This document shows, piece by piece, positions 8,706 to 18,558 of a stretch of 64,000 bases of DNA (position 1 is its first letter; the number at the start of each line of letters is the position of its first letter). A program made the translations under genes and the position numbers. The DNA is from Vibrio pectenicida (GTDB taxonomy: Bacteria; Pseudomonadota; Gammaproteobacteria; Enterobacterales; Vibrionaceae), in contig AP024890.1 in assembly GCA_024347015.1 (NCBI GenBank), positions 1 through 64,000 on the forward strand. The letters run 5' to 3'. The notes beneath the pieces were generated by a model. The model made no database searches. It was not told the DNA's origin and saw only the letters and a program-made list of their open reading frames with translations.

Positions 8706-8731
8706 ATAAAGTTAGGATTTTCAGGGATGCC

Positions 8732-8759
8732 ATAAAGAAGGGTCCAAACCCTCCTTTAT
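8732..8759 (+). terminator. Possible terminator after the small-ORF cluster
   Basis: ATAAAG-A-AGGGT (8732-8743) can pair with ACCCT-C-CTTTAT (8748-8759) with one mismatch and a 4-base loop. There is no good T tract, so this is a hairpin with likely but unproven terminator function. Confidence 0.45.
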
Positions 8760-8913
8760 TGGTCATATAACACCTATTTTTTACCTATAAATTCACGAAA
8801 AACCCCCAAAATATTGAACCTATGTATATAAGAAACCAATCTTGATTTATCAAAGCCCTAGCATTTATAGTTTAGAAAATATCAAACTGGCTTATTAAAA
8901 CATACTTTGTTTT

Positions 8914-10242
8914 TTATGAGCTGATACTAGTGAGGACTTCTTTTGCGAGAAACTCATGTACTGCGGTAGTAGGATGGGTTATATCCCAAAATACATATTT
9001 ATCAGAGCCCTTCTCCATACAATCTTTGGTTAACTTATGATTAAACAAATATCCCGTAGGGGAATTTCCTTTTAAATCGAGGCAAGCATCTCTCGAGTTT
9101 TCAAAACCATATTTGGTAGGATTCTCTAACAAATTATGCATGACTTCATCAGTAGCAAAGAGTGTCACATTAACCCCATCGGCTACATAATATTCTGTGT
9201 GTTGTATAAAGAACTCATTGAGCTCAGCAATATCTTTAGATAACTGTTTCTTGCGCTCATATGTTGCTTTTTTAAACTGAGGAGCACTAGAAACGTCAGG
9301 CAGTCGCAAGATCAGGATATTTTTTGCGCCATTTTCAGTAAGTTTGGTTAGCGAACTGCTAAGGTCGGCTTTTATTTTATATATGTCTCTTTTGTAGTTC
9401 ATTAAATCATTCAAACCAAACTCGAGCGTAAAAAGTGTATACTGAGGATCATAATACTTAGCCTTTTTCATATATGAGACATAAGAATCCACTTGTGAGG
9501 AAACACCTTTTAATTCCTTATACTGATCAGAGCCAGCTGCTCCACCAATAGCCCAGTTATACAAAGGAATATCCATACTGGCAGCAAGATATTCTGTCCA
9601 AACAAAACCATTGGAAAAATTCCCTCCAAACCAAGAACTAGAATTAGGGAAAAGCCACTGTGAAGCATTATAAATATTCCCTATATCGGATATACTATCA
9701 CCAAAAGCTACAATACGATTTATAGATGATGTTTTGTTTTTCTTATCGTTAGTCCATATAGTATGATTGTATGACCATGCATGATCAGATGCATAAAAAC
9801 GGATATTTGCGTGTTCATACCCCTGTACTTTATCTTCGAGGGTACTTTCACAAACTTCCTTTATTTTTTCCTGAGGTATATTTGTGTAAAACATATTTTT
9901 GGGGCTATATGACGACCACCAGTAACCCTCTAAGCGAAAATACTTACCTTTATCATCCAGTGCCCACTTCCATTTAGTTTTAGGCTTTTCAAGACTGTCC
10001 GATGCTCGATACCAACATCTTACATACGTCGTTGTTTTGTATGCTTCAGGAAAAAATTCATTCTGTTGCGCAAAACCCATATTTTCAACATCTATAAACT
10101 CCACATCATTTTCATCAAAAGTTAGGGATTCTAGGTTATCTTGATCATCAAAAGATTCTGGATACTGAGCATTTGCATAAGATACAGATACATTAGAACA
10201 GGCAAAAATGAGAGAAGAGAATACTACCAAAGTCCATTTCAT
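8914..10242 (-). CDS. tlh: Secreted GDSL lipase/phospholipase, thermolabile-haemolysin (TLH) type
   Basis: 442 residues from the ATG at 10242 (TAGGTG lies 6 bases upstream; a GTG at 10251 is the outer alternative). A signal sequence covers ~1-25. A Vibrio-specific N-terminal domain with RCWYRASD follows. The catalytic SGNH domain then starts with IVAFGDSISDIGN (Ser183), GGAAG, GLND, and the terminal HPT of the Ser-Asp-His triad. These are the blocks of Vibrio TLH/lecithinase enzymes, usually ~420 residues, which hydrolyse phosphatidylcholine and lysophospholipids and can lyse red cells. It stands alone with a long upstream region holding two palindromes. Confidence 0.87.
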   Translation of the reverse strand: MKWTLVVFSSLIFACSNVSVSYANAQYPESFDDQDNLESLTFDENDVEFIDVENMGFAQQNEFFPEAYKTTTYVRCWYRASDSLEKPKTKWKWALDDKGKYFRLEGYWWSSYSPKNMFYTNIPQEKIKEVCESTLEDKVQGYEHANIRFYASDHAWSYNHTIWTNDKKNKTSSINRIVAFGDSISDIGNIYNASQWLFPNSSSWFGGNFSNGFVWTEYLAASMDIPLYNWAIGGAAGSDQYKELKGVSSQVDSYVSYMKKAKYYDPQYTLFTLEFGLNDLMNYKRDIYKIKADLSSSLTKLTENGAKNILILRLPDVSSAPQFKKATYERKKQLSKDIAELNEFFIQHTEYYVADGVNVTLFATDEVMHNLLENPTKYGFENSRDACLDLKGNSPTGYLFNHKLTKDCMEKGSDKYVFWDITHPTTAVHEFLAKEVLTSISS

Positions 10243-10347
10243 AACTAACACCTACGAAAGCTTATAAAAACCGCTCAGAAGATACAATTTTCTTCCATCA
10301 GCAGGCTAATCAAATACTAACGCTATTGACTATTGCAGAGTTAGAGC

Positions 10348-10378
10348 AATGATTCAAATCATTATTTACATAAATGTA
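10348..10378. promoter_or_regulatory. Two adjacent palindromes upstream of the lipase gene
   Basis: AATGATT-CA-AATCATT (10348-10363) is followed closely by TACAT-AA-ATGTA (10367-10378), 106-136 bases before the lipase start. Perfect dyads of this size are typical of dimeric-regulator operators. The rest of 10243-10703 holds no ORF and no other clear element except the start region of the plus-strand LysR gene. The regulator is unknown. Confidence 0.4.
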
Positions 10379-10703
10379 TGAATTCCGTTATAGGCGATCA
10401 TTAAACTTTTAGATTCAACAGCTCTTAAAGTTTAAATAATACAGTCTGCACTTGTTGCTTCATTAGAAGAATAGAGCTGATTTAAATTCGAGGTTATTGG
10501 CAAATAAATAGGAAAATGATCCATAATTTTCATTCCTCATAGTATTATTCAAAGTATACGCGCTTACCGAAAGGCCTTACTCACCTTAAGCAAAGGCCAA
10601 AAAACCAAATCAAGATCAAGTATTTATTGGCTTAATTAATACGCTTGTTTAGTTAATTAAAAGCATGCTATAACCTAAATAATTAATACATCGCACAAGT
10701 TCA

Positions 10704-11609
10704 ATGGCATCTATGAATACTTTCGATTACTCTTCGCTTGATGGGCGTCTGCTTCGCATGTTTATTTGCGTTTATGAACACCAATCGGTCACCAAAGCGG
10801 CGGTGAATATGGGAGTAACGCAATCGACGGTCAGCCATGGACTCAATCAATTACGTAAAATCGTCAACGATGAGTTGTTTGTTGCATGTGGACGCAGTAT
10901 CGCACCTACACCAAAAGCAAATGACCTGATTGGCCAAGCGAGAGCAATTATCCTTGCTATGCAAGAATTCTCATGCTCACAAGATTACAATCCTTCCAAA
11001 GATGAGAAAGGCTTTATTGTCGCCGCTAATGATTATGAAATTGAGACGATCATCAAACCCATATTTGAAAAGTTTCGAACACAGGCCCCTTTGAGTCACT
11101 TACATATTGCACCAGCTCGTACCCAGAAAAGATGGGCTTCGTTACTAAGAGCGGGGGATGTTGATTTAGTTTTGACTCCAGAACTCACCAGCAACGAGTC
11201 GGATTTAATTCAAACTAAGCTGCTCACCGACCAAGAAGTCTGCTTTTATAACCCGAAGAAACAAACACCGCCGACAACCCTTGAACAATACTGCGCTAAG
11301 CCTCATGCAATCATGGCGTATGAGAATATTCATCACACCGAGATTGATACAATACTGCAAGAATATGGTATGAAAAGAAAAGTCGTTGCCAGTGCCCCAA
11401 GCTTTGCTGCCGTTGCCTCTTTGATAAGAGACACCAACATCATAGTAAGCATGCCTTCGCGTTTATCCACTACTATCTTTCACGAATTTAAGCAAGTACC
11501 CTTACCTTTCAATTACTCACCTTTCAATATTGTTAAAGTTTGGCACTGCAGAAACAAGAAGTCACAACGTCACACTTGGTTTAAAGATTTAATGCGACAC
11601 AATGAATAA
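10704..11609 (+). CDS. LysR-family transcriptional regulator
   Basis: 301 residues. The N-terminal winged helix-turn-helix (~10-70) contains SVTKAAVNMGVTQSTVSHGL and the conserved DELFVACGR end. The C-terminal type-2 periplasmic-binding-like effector domain begins with FIVAANDYEIE. It resembles the NodD-like branch. It is divergent from the TLH-type lipase (462 bases away) and lies 115 bases before the SnoaL-like gene in the same direction, either of which could be a target. Effector unknown. ATG at 10713 is an alternative start. Confidence 0.85.
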   Translation: MASMNTFDYSSLDGRLLRMFICVYEHQSVTKAAVNMGVTQSTVSHGLNQLRKIVNDELFVACGRSIAPTPKANDLIGQARAIILAMQEFSCSQDYNPSKDEKGFIVAANDYEIETIIKPIFEKFRTQAPLSHLHIAPARTQKRWASLLRAGDVDLVLTPELTSNESDLIQTKLLTDQEVCFYNPKKQTPPTTLEQYCAKPHAIMAYENIHHTEIDTILQEYGMKRKVVASAPSFAAVASLIRDTNIIVSMPSRLSTTIFHEFKQVPLPFNYSPFNIVKVWHCRNKKSQRHTWFKDLMRHNE

Positions 11610-11724
11610 TACTTCCTGATTCATCGAATTTATTCATATCACCTATGGTTAACTTGCTGTTTGTCTGATGAACACCTCCCGATAGCATTCAGATTGTCAA
11701 TAAGAACCATCCAGAGGAAGATAT

Positions 11725-12618
11725 ATGTCTATTAAATCTGCTGCTATCGGATTTGCTATGTGGCTGCTCGCTATGCCGAGCTTTGCTGATCTCAGTACCA
11801 TTGATAAACAAACCAGCCAAGTCAAAAAACTCGCTGAGGGTTTTTACCAAGATGTACTGATTTACCGCAATCTTAACAACTTTCAAAAATACATTGGCAG
11901 CCCTTATATTCAACATGCCCCTGCGTACGGTGATGGCCCAGTTGAATTGATGAAAGCCATATCCGGTGAATTAACAGCAGATCCTGATGTTACAATCGAT
12001 ATCTACCGCACCATCTCGGAAGGCCCTTATGCCGCCATTCACTCAGTTTGGACCACCTCTGACAAAGCTCAATACGTCTATGTTGATATTTGGCGAGAAG
12101 AGAATGGTAAGTTAGTTGAACATTGGGATCACTACCAAAAAGTACCAGCTTTATCGGCCAACCAAAATACTATGTATCAAGGCCCAGACGCCAATATTTA
12201 TGACAGCACTCAAAACATTGAGCGTAATAGGAAAAGAGCGATTTCGGTGCTGAAAAGCTTTGATAATCCAGCCAACAAAATAGCTGTGAAAAAGTATATA
12301 TCTAGCGAAACCTACATTCAGCACAACCCTGAAGTACCTGACGGCAAAGACGCTCTCCTAGACTACCTAGACTTCTTGCATAAAAAAAATACCAAGTTTG
12401 ATACTGAAATAGCGAAAACTATTGCTATGGGCGATATGGTTCTTGTTCACTCTAAACAAGTTGACCTCAACAAAAAAGGAGACTTAGGGACAGGCTATAT
12501 TGATATCTTCCGCTTTAATAGTGACGGTCTTATCGTCGAGCACTGGGACATCATCGAGCCTCAAACCGGAGTATCACAAAACGGCAATGATGTTTTTGAT
12601 TATCCAAGCAAGTCTTAA
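11725..12618 (+). CDS. Exported protein with two SnoaL/NTF2-like domains
   Basis: 297 residues with a signal peptide (1-~21, ending PSFA). Two homologous halves follow. YIQHAP, VDIWREENGKLVEHWD in the first match YIQHNP, IDIFRFNSDGLIVEHWD in the second. These are features of SnoaL-like (NTF2-fold) proteins related to polyketide cyclases. The tandem duplication and export are visible; the reaction is not known. The gene follows a LysR regulator and is closed by a terminator at 12676, so it is probably a single-gene unit. Confidence 0.78.
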   Translation: MSIKSAAIGFAMWLLAMPSFADLSTIDKQTSQVKKLAEGFYQDVLIYRNLNNFQKYIGSPYIQHAPAYGDGPVELMKAISGELTADPDVTIDIYRTISEGPYAAIHSVWTTSDKAQYVYVDIWREENGKLVEHWDHYQKVPALSANQNTMYQGPDANIYDSTQNIERNRKRAISVLKSFDNPANKIAVKKYISSETYIQHNPEVPDGKDALLDYLDFLHKKNTKFDTEIAKTIAMGDMVLVHSKQVDLNKKGDLGTGYIDIFRFNSDGLIVEHWDIIEPQTGVSQNGNDVFDYPSKS

Positions 12619-12675
12619 GCCGTGAATTGATTTATTTCCCCTGACTAATACTATCAATACTGCCTATTCTGCCAA

Positions 12676-12705
12676 AAGGTCCTTCACCGCAAGGACCTTC
12701 TTCTT
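12676..12705 (+). terminator. Terminator-like hairpin after the SnoaL-like gene
   Basis: AAGGTCCTT (12676-12684) pairs perfectly with AAGGACCTT (12691-12699) around CACCGC and is followed by CTTCTTT. The T tract is interrupted but plausible. Confidence 0.65.
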
Positions 12706-12731
12706 TAAATTAGCTCTCTTCTTTAAATTAG
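12701..12731. repeat. 13-bp direct repeat, 18-bp spacing
   Basis: TTCTTTAAATTAG occurs at 12701-12713 and 12719-12731. It lies between a terminator and the end of the convergent GH4 gene and is probably a local duplication. Confidence 0.7.
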
Positions 12732-12739
12732 AAAGATAT

Positions 12740-14053
12740 CTAGCGAAATTGGGGCATATGATCTCGATTCGATTCGATAGTTTCATCCAAGGCTTTTTCC
12801 AGCACCATGCCAGTGGTCACTAGTGGATTTAAGATCAGTGCTCGGTGAGCGGCATGGCGGTCACCATTAACAGCTGCCTCAACCGTCAGTGACTCAAATT
12901 CTTTAATCAGTTGAATAAGCCTTAAAGTGTCATCAGGGAATGGGGCCACATTGAGTGGCACGGGCCCAGATTTAGTGATTATACAACTGACCTCCACTGC
13001 ACAATCATCCGGCAAACCATTAATTGCTCCATTATTACGGGTATTGATGTGCATAATTGTACGTTTATCATTGTAAATTGAACTCATTAGTTCACACGCA
13101 GCTTCTGAATAATACTGACCACCGCGCTTTTCTAGCTCTTTTGGTTTTTCACTAAGATTTGGGTTTCGATATATCTCAAACAGGCGTTTTTCCATGGCTT
13201 TAACCACCTCACCTCGTGTCCCTTCATCACTGGCTTTTTTGATTTCCTGATTCATAATATCTTCACTGGTATAGTAGTAGCGTAAGTAGGCACAGGGGAT
13301 CATTCTCATATTACACAGTAACTCGGCAGGCCATTCAAATGGTGGAATATTACTCGGGATTAATGGATCGTTACCCGATAAGATTTCATCGACCACTTCT
13401 TGCATTTTGTCTCGCCCTTCATGAAGAATTTGACGAGCCCAAATAAAGTGATTTAAACCTGCGACTTGCAATACAAAGTCTTGCTCGTCAGCATTGAGAA
13501 TGCTTGCTATACCTTTTTGCATAATCACTGGCACATTACAGAGGCCAACTACTTTAACTTTGGTATGTTTTAGAATCGCTTCTGTCACCATCCCCGATGG
13601 ATTGGTGAAGTTAAGTAGCCACGCATCAGGGCATAACTCTTCCATTTCCTTGCAGATTTCTAGAGCAACTGGAATAGTACGACACGCATTAGCAAAACCT
13701 CCAAGCCCATTGGTTTCTTGGCCAATCATGCCATATTTAAGAGAGATGCGTTCATCGCGAATCCTTCCTTCAAGGCAACCCGCACGAAATTGAGAACAAA
13801 CGAAATCGGCATCTTTGAGTGCCTTCCCTCGATCTAAAGTGACATGAACATTAATATGTGACAGGTTATTTTTCTCAAGCATACGGCGAGTCAGACTACC
13901 GATAATGCTCACCTTATTCTCGCCATCTTTGATATCCACCAACCAAAGTTCACCAATTGGTAGCTCATTGCAACGGTTTATCAGCCCCTCAATAAGCTCA
14001 GGTGTGTAACTTGAGCCTGCGCCAATAATTGTTATCTTAAGATACTTCTTCAT
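12740..14053 (-). CDS. GH4 6-phospho-beta-glucosidase (CelF/ChbF type)
   Basis: 437 residues. The Rossmann NAD motif is IIGAGSSYTPEL at the N-terminus. The GH4 block FTNPSGMVTEA follows, and the metal-binding Cys in GLCNVP and His in GLNHF are present. The family needs NAD+ and Mn2+ and cleaves phosphorylated disaccharides such as cellobiose-6P by an oxidation-elimination route. The residue pattern fits the beta-glucosidase branch; an alpha specificity is less likely. No PTS genes are adjacent, so the phosphorylating transporter must be elsewhere. A LysR gene is divergent, 114 bases away, and is a likely controller. Confidence 0.87.
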   Translation of the reverse strand: MKKYLKITIIGAGSSYTPELIEGLINRCNELPIGELWLVDIKDGENKVSIIGSLTRRMLEKNNLSHINVHVTLDRGKALKDADFVCSQFRAGCLEGRIRDERISLKYGMIGQETNGLGGFANACRTIPVALEICKEMEELCPDAWLLNFTNPSGMVTEAILKHTKVKVVGLCNVPVIMQKGIASILNADEQDFVLQVAGLNHFIWARQILHEGRDKMQEVVDEILSGNDPLIPSNIPPFEWPAELLCNMRMIPCAYLRYYYTSEDIMNQEIKKASDEGTRGEVVKAMEKRLFEIYRNPNLSEKPKELEKRGGQYYSEAACELMSSIYNDKRTIMHINTRNNGAINGLPDDCAVEVSCIITKSGPVPLNVAPFPDDTLRLIQLIKEFESLTVEAAVNGDRHAAHRALILNPLVTTGMVLEKALDETIESNRDHMPQFR

Positions 14054-14167
14054 TATGATATACCCGACATATGGATAAGATGAGGTAATTTAAAAACATC
14101 ACAATAAGCTATACAAACCAAAACCAACTTGTTATGTATTAGCTTAACTAATTTATAGGATTGAATC

Positions 14168-15082
14168 ATGGTGCAAAAACAGCAAATGTTATCTAATATG
14201 TACACCTTCTCTATCGCAGGAAAATTTCTTAGTTTCACCAAAGCGGCTGAAGAGCTATTCATTACCCAAGGGGCGGTTAGCCAGCGGATAAAGTCTCTAG
14301 AGAGCCAACTTGGCTTTAGCCTCTTTGTGCGCATGACTCGACGTCTTGAGCTAACCAAAGAAGGAGAACGGCTTCTTCACGCATTAAACCAATCATTCGA
14401 AGTTATTTTTGCTGAGCTAGAAGATATTAAATTCAATGAACTACGTGGTGAACTCTATATTGGTGCAGCACCGACCTTTGCTCAAAGTTGGTTGCTACCA
14501 AGGTTACCTAAATTCCAGCGGTTGTACCCTAATCTCAATATTAAACTTAGAGTCAAAGCGAGCCGCCTTAACTTCCAGCATGAACCAGTAGATATTGCCA
14601 TATATTACAGTTCCAGCGAACATCCAGGTTTCTATCACCAAAGGTTGTTCCATGAAGTTCTCATACCAGTATGCAGCCCAGACTATTATAAAGCTCAATT
14701 TGCAAATGACGCTGATCTAGTTAGCCAGCTGTCTTGTGCTACTTTCATTCACTGCAATGAGTCTCTAGAAACAGGAGAGCCCAATCAAGAGTGGAATCTT
14801 TGGCTACAAAGTCAGAGGGATGAGAAACTAAGGTCAATCAATGTAATGGAAAATACCTATCTATTTAACCATGCAGATATGGCAATGATTGCAGCCAAAC
14901 ATGGTATGGGAATCGGTATAGGTCGAGCATCTCTGATACAATCCAGCTTGAATAAAGGTGAGTTAGTGACTCCTTTTGAGCATGTAAGGTCTGGATTAAG
15001 TTACAATTTAATCTGCTTGAATGGACAAGAACAAAGGCCCAAAAACGCAGCCTTTATTCATTGGTTAGAAACACAGTTATGA
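14168..15082 (+). CDS. LysR-family regulator, DsdC/GcvA-like
   Basis: 304 residues. The helix-turn-helix region (~10-70) reads MYTFSIAGKFLSFTKAAEEL and GAVSQRIKSLE, closest in style to DsdC/GcvA regulators. The effector domain begins ELYIGAAPTFAQSWLLPRLP. It is divergently transcribed from the GH4 gene with a short shared intergenic region (14054-14167), the classic arrangement for a LysR controlling its neighbour. Control of that gene is an inference. Confidence 0.85.
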   Translation: MVQKQQMLSNMYTFSIAGKFLSFTKAAEELFITQGAVSQRIKSLESQLGFSLFVRMTRRLELTKEGERLLHALNQSFEVIFAELEDIKFNELRGELYIGAAPTFAQSWLLPRLPKFQRLYPNLNIKLRVKASRLNFQHEPVDIAIYYSSSEHPGFYHQRLFHEVLIPVCSPDYYKAQFANDADLVSQLSCATFIHCNESLETGEPNQEWNLWLQSQRDEKLRSINVMENTYLFNHADMAMIAAKHGMGIGIGRASLIQSSLNKGELVTPFEHVRSGLSYNLICLNGQEQRPKNAAFIHWLETQL

Positions 15083-15141
15083 GTTAGCCCAAGCTAATGG
15101 TGTTTATCAGTTTGGGGCAATTACAAATATTCTTAATACTG

Positions 15142-15624
15142 TTAGCTCGATGCAAACTCCGCCAAGTTATCTCCGCTAAGTCGATACGTTATCCATTCAT
15201 CTTGAGCGACGGCACCAACAGAGTGGTAAAAGTCGATCGCTGGCTGGTTCCAATCAAGTACCGACCACTCAAACCTTCCGCAATTTTCCTGTAACGCTAA
15301 ATTTGCTAAATGTTTCAAAATCGCTTTACCTGCACCTAGATTACGATGATCTGGTGATACATATAAGTCTTCTAAATACAGTCCATGTTTTCCAAGCCAA
15401 GTTGAAAAGTTATAGAAATAAACAGCAAAACCTACGGGTTTTTCATCAACCAAACAAATAATGGCATGGGCTGTGGAGTGATCAAAAAATAGGTTTTCTT
15501 CTAATTCTGCAAGAGACGTTTTTACCTCCTGCTGAGCTTTTTCATAGATGGCTAAGTCGATAATAAACCGCAAGATCAATGGGGCGTCTTCGATGCACGC
15601 TTCTCTAATTGTGATAGTTTCCAT
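15142..15624 (-). CDS. GNAT-family N-acetyltransferase, SSAT-like
   Basis: 160 residues with AAGGA before the ATG. The acetyl-CoA loop is seen in DHRNLGAGKAILKHLA (R-x-x-G-x-G/A pattern). LYLEDLYVSPDHR and WNQPAIDFYHSVGA are features of the spermidine/thialysine acetyltransferase subgroup. Likely substrates are small amines, but this cannot be read from sequence. It is convergent with the preceding LysR gene and divergent from the next one. Confidence 0.85.
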   Translation of the reverse strand: METITIREACIEDAPLILRFIIDLAIYEKAQQEVKTSLAELEENLFFDHSTAHAIICLVDEKPVGFAVYFYNFSTWLGKHGLYLEDLYVSPDHRNLGAGKAILKHLANLALQENCGRFEWSVLDWNQPAIDFYHSVGAVAQDEWITYRLSGDNLAEFASS

Positions 15625-15760
15625 TTGTGTCCTTTTTACTTTTTAAAATAAAATACTCGTTTTTTGATAATGATGGCATTGACAGGTATTAGAACTAGTG
15701 TAGCCTTTCTCTTACCATGAAAGAAATGCACTTTTTGCAGAAAGAAGATGTATATTACAC

Positions 15761-16654
15761 ATGACTTTTCTATCCACTATCGACTTAAATCTCATTCATC
15801 TCTTTGCTGTGTTATATAAAACACAATCGGTGAGAGAAACCGCTGATACCTTAAATTTAAGCCAATCCGCATGTAGCCATGCATTGCAAAGATTGCGTGA
15901 ACGATTGAAAGATGATTTATTCGTGCGCATTGGTAACACAATGCAACCGACCGAATACGCTAAAGCAATAGCAGAAAAACTCATGCAAGGGGTAAGCTTA
16001 ATTGAAGAAGGCATTACCTCCTCTTCGACCTTCGACCCAAACGCCGAGCAAACATTTAGGATAGCGGTTACTGACTACACCAGTTGGTGCATGCGCGATT
16101 TTATCTCAAAACTCAGTCATGATTACCCAAAAATCAAAATTGAATTTCTCAATCTAGAAGAAAGATTGCCAGAGATTGCTTTGAGGGAAAGTAAGTTTGA
16201 CATAGTGTGTGGTTTTGCCCATGAAATTGAAAGCTTTGAAAGTATCAGCAATCAAGTATGGTTCGACGATCAGTATGTATGTTTACATCACCGAGAGCAT
16301 CCATTTCAAAATGAACTGAGTTTGGAAAAATTTCTCAGCTATTGTCACGTTGTTGTTACTCCTTGGAACGAAGCAAAAGGGATTATTGATATCACGCTAT
16401 CCAAGCTCAGAAAGAAGAGAAAAGTAGCAATAAAAACACCCAGCGTGTTGTCCGCCCCGATGTTTGTGATAGATACACAATATTTGCTAGCGATACCCAA
16501 AAGATACGCTGAGCATATTGCCCAGCAATTGCCGATTAAAATTTCTCCTTTACCATTTGAAGTACCAACTTATAAGCTAAAACTTTATTGGCATAAAACA
16601 CGTAATAATGACCCCAAAATTAAATGGTTGACAGAAAGAATAGCCAACGGCTAG
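15761..16654 (+). CDS. LysR-family regulator, NodD-like
   Basis: 297 residues. The helix-turn-helix reads SVRETADTLNLSQSACSHALQRLRERLKDDLFVR split over residues ~25-60, in the NodD/PcpR style. The effector-binding domain follows from FRIAVTDYTS. It is 136 bases from the divergent acetyltransferase, a plausible target. The downstream gene is on the other strand. Confidence 0.85.
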   Translation: MTFLSTIDLNLIHLFAVLYKTQSVRETADTLNLSQSACSHALQRLRERLKDDLFVRIGNTMQPTEYAKAIAEKLMQGVSLIEEGITSSSTFDPNAEQTFRIAVTDYTSWCMRDFISKLSHDYPKIKIEFLNLEERLPEIALRESKFDIVCGFAHEIESFESISNQVWFDDQYVCLHHREHPFQNELSLEKFLSYCHVVVTPWNEAKGIIDITLSKLRKKRKVAIKTPSVLSAPMFVIDTQYLLAIPKRYAEHIAQQLPIKISPLPFEVPTYKLKLYWHKTRNNDPKIKWLTERIANG

Positions 16655-16673
16655 ACGTATATAAATAGTTTGT

Positions 16674-16700
16674 TATGGCTTAGCAAACGACCAAGCCATA
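16674..16700. terminator. Convergent-gene hairpin, weak terminator candidate
   Basis: TATGGCTT (16674-16681) pairs with AAGCCATA (16693-16700) between the stops of convergent genes. Neither side has a strong T tract. Confidence 0.4.
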
Positions 16701-16711
16701 CTTTACATAAA

Positions 16712-17284
16712 TTACTTTTTGAACGTTAGATTCAATGTCAACGGCACTTTATCAGAAATTGAAATTCCACCTACCAAGGCTGCCAGCTTGGTTAAATTCT
16801 CGCTCGGAATACCAAAATCACTCGCACTAATGATGATTGGAGCACTAGAGCTCACCATAATAATGTTATCAGTTTTTAGCACAACGACAGGGAAATCAAT
16901 GGACTTAGTATTACCAAACAATGTCACTTGAGCAGGGATCACAAACTTGTGAGAACCTTCATCTAATTCACCCCAATTAACCTTCCCAGATACATTAACA
17001 TCTGGGAATTTAGCTGATTCAAAGAAAACGTCATTCAAGCGGGTGTTACGAATCGGGATACCTGTTTGAATACTCTGGAGATCAATAGCAATATTAAATG
17101 TTCCATCAGTGTCTAATGCTCCAGAAAGTGTATCTATCGTTGCTGGCTCAACAACAAACTGCTTTTTAATGGTGGCAAAGCTTAAAGAGGAAAGTTCAGT
17201 TTCTAAATTGTATTTATTGCTCGCCAATGATACGCCTGAAAACAAAATACTAGCAATGCTCAGTGTCGTGAGAAGTTTTTTCAT
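16712..17284 (-). CDS. YceI-family periplasmic protein
   Basis: 190 residues with a signal peptide (1-~21, SGVSLA). A lipocalin-like YceI beta-barrel follows. The blocks LSFATIKKQFVVEPATIDTLSG, IPIRNTRLNDVFFESAKFPDVN and a late ISDKVPLTLNLTF are typical. Family members bind polyisoprenoids or amphiphilic lipids and are often induced by alkaline or acid stress. It stands alone, convergent with the LysR gene. Confidence 0.85.
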   Translation of the reverse strand: MKKLLTTLSIASILFSGVSLASNKYNLETELSSLSFATIKKQFVVEPATIDTLSGALDTDGTFNIAIDLQSIQTGIPIRNTRLNDVFFESAKFPDVNVSGKVNWGELDEGSHKFVIPAQVTLFGNTKSIDFPVVVLKTDNIIMVSSSAPIIISASDFGIPSENLTKLAALVGGISISDKVPLTLNLTFKK

Positions 17285-17458
17285 TATTATTTACCGTCTA
17301 AGTTGAATAGGGGTTTATTAAAACTGATATGTACTGCATTTTGCAATGGTTTGATTACAAATATAATTTATCTGCTAACAGTTACCACTGCACGAGGAAA
17401 CCACCTTTGAACCAGTTCTCTGAATTCGCATATCGTTAGGCAAGTTGTCATCTCAATA

Positions 17459-17755
17459 TTATAAATAGGTAGGCATTGGAGCAATAGAATCTAATGTATC
17501 CATTAGATGAGCCGTGATCATGGGCTTGCCTGAAGATAGTGGGAAAACTAATGTAATACCTGAACGCAGTAATACATGAAAATGCGTCTCTATAGATTGC
17601 AGCTGACCTGACTGTTCAAAGTCTGTCATAACGGGCTGAACCGTTTCGATAGGAAATAACCGATTTTCATAGCGAAGTGCTGTATCACTCACGTGACAAC
17701 GCTCAGCTAGAAAGGGTAACATAATATTGAGGTCATTAAGTTCAAATGTGATCAT
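17459..17755 (-). CDS. Hypothetical protein, 98 residues
   Basis: The frame has a good Shine-Dalgarno (AGGAG, 5 bases before the ATG). The product is soluble, without signal peptide or membrane segment, mixed alpha/beta (ITFELNDLNIMLPFLAERCH; a strand-rich THFHVLLRSGITLVFPLS). Family not recognised. The 423 bases upstream (17756-18178) are very AT-rich and contain no ORF, hairpin or repeat I can support. Confidence 0.65.
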   Translation of the reverse strand: MITFELNDLNIMLPFLAERCHVSDTALRYENRLFPIETVQPVMTDFEQSGQLQSIETHFHVLLRSGITLVFPLSSGKPMITAHLMDTLDSIAPMPTYL

Positions 17756-18178
17756 GGGTTCTCCTATTTAAAATCATGTATAAATGACTTCACAACTACG
17801 ATCCATCACTAACATGGATATTTATTACGAAAATACTGACATATTACCCAAATTATCAATAGTAAACATACATGATTTTTTATGAAGCTTAAGATCACAA
17901 TTAATCGTTTGTTTTTATTATATTAAATCTTCATAAACCTCGTATAAACTGGCAGCCAAGCTATAGCTAAAATTAATATGACTGAATTAAAATGGCTTAT
18001 TTCCACTTAGATTAAACATGCATATTAAAGTTAATTTACTTCATTATTTTACTAACTAATTTCTTATAAGCTGGAATGAAATAATTGGGGAGATTTACAA
18101 AGTAGCAGCATGTAGGTAGCTTTAACCTTCTAACGCTTTCGTAAACTAGTAAGAGTGATAACTTAGGGCAAAAAGGAA

Positions 18179-18433
18179 ATGATTACACGTATTGAAGAGG
18201 TTGTTCGCTGTGCCAAGTTACTCGAATTTAATGTCACAGATGATAACGTGATCGCCTGTATGGTAGCGGCAGTTATGTGCCCAGGACATGAGAACAACTT
18301 GGGGGCTTTACTGGCATCCATCTATATCAATCAATCGTGGGGGCTAATTCAAGCCTTAAAAACGACCAGAGAATACCAAGTGTTACACATCAAAATTTCT
18401 GATGCTCTTTTGGAAAAACTCACACAAAAATAA
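18179..18433 (+). CDS. Hypothetical protein, 84 residues
   Basis: AAGGAA lies directly before the ATG. The product is soluble and helix-rich, with three cysteines (RCAKLL, IACMV, VMCPGH). It is followed after 125 bases by another small hypothetical gene in the same direction. Family not recognised; existence rests on the start context and normal amino-acid composition. Confidence 0.6.
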   Translation: MITRIEEVVRCAKLLEFNVTDDNVIACMVAAVMCPGHENNLGALLASIYINQSWGLIQALKTTREYQVLHIKISDALLEKLTQK

Positions 18434-18558
18434 CCACCGCAGTAATGATTGAATAGGAATTCCTCCAATGACAATAATTTAAGTGCAGATTCTTAGGGAA
18501 GACTGTCAGTAATAGCAACAAATATCGACCTAATTTTATTTTTTATTCAGGCAATGTT

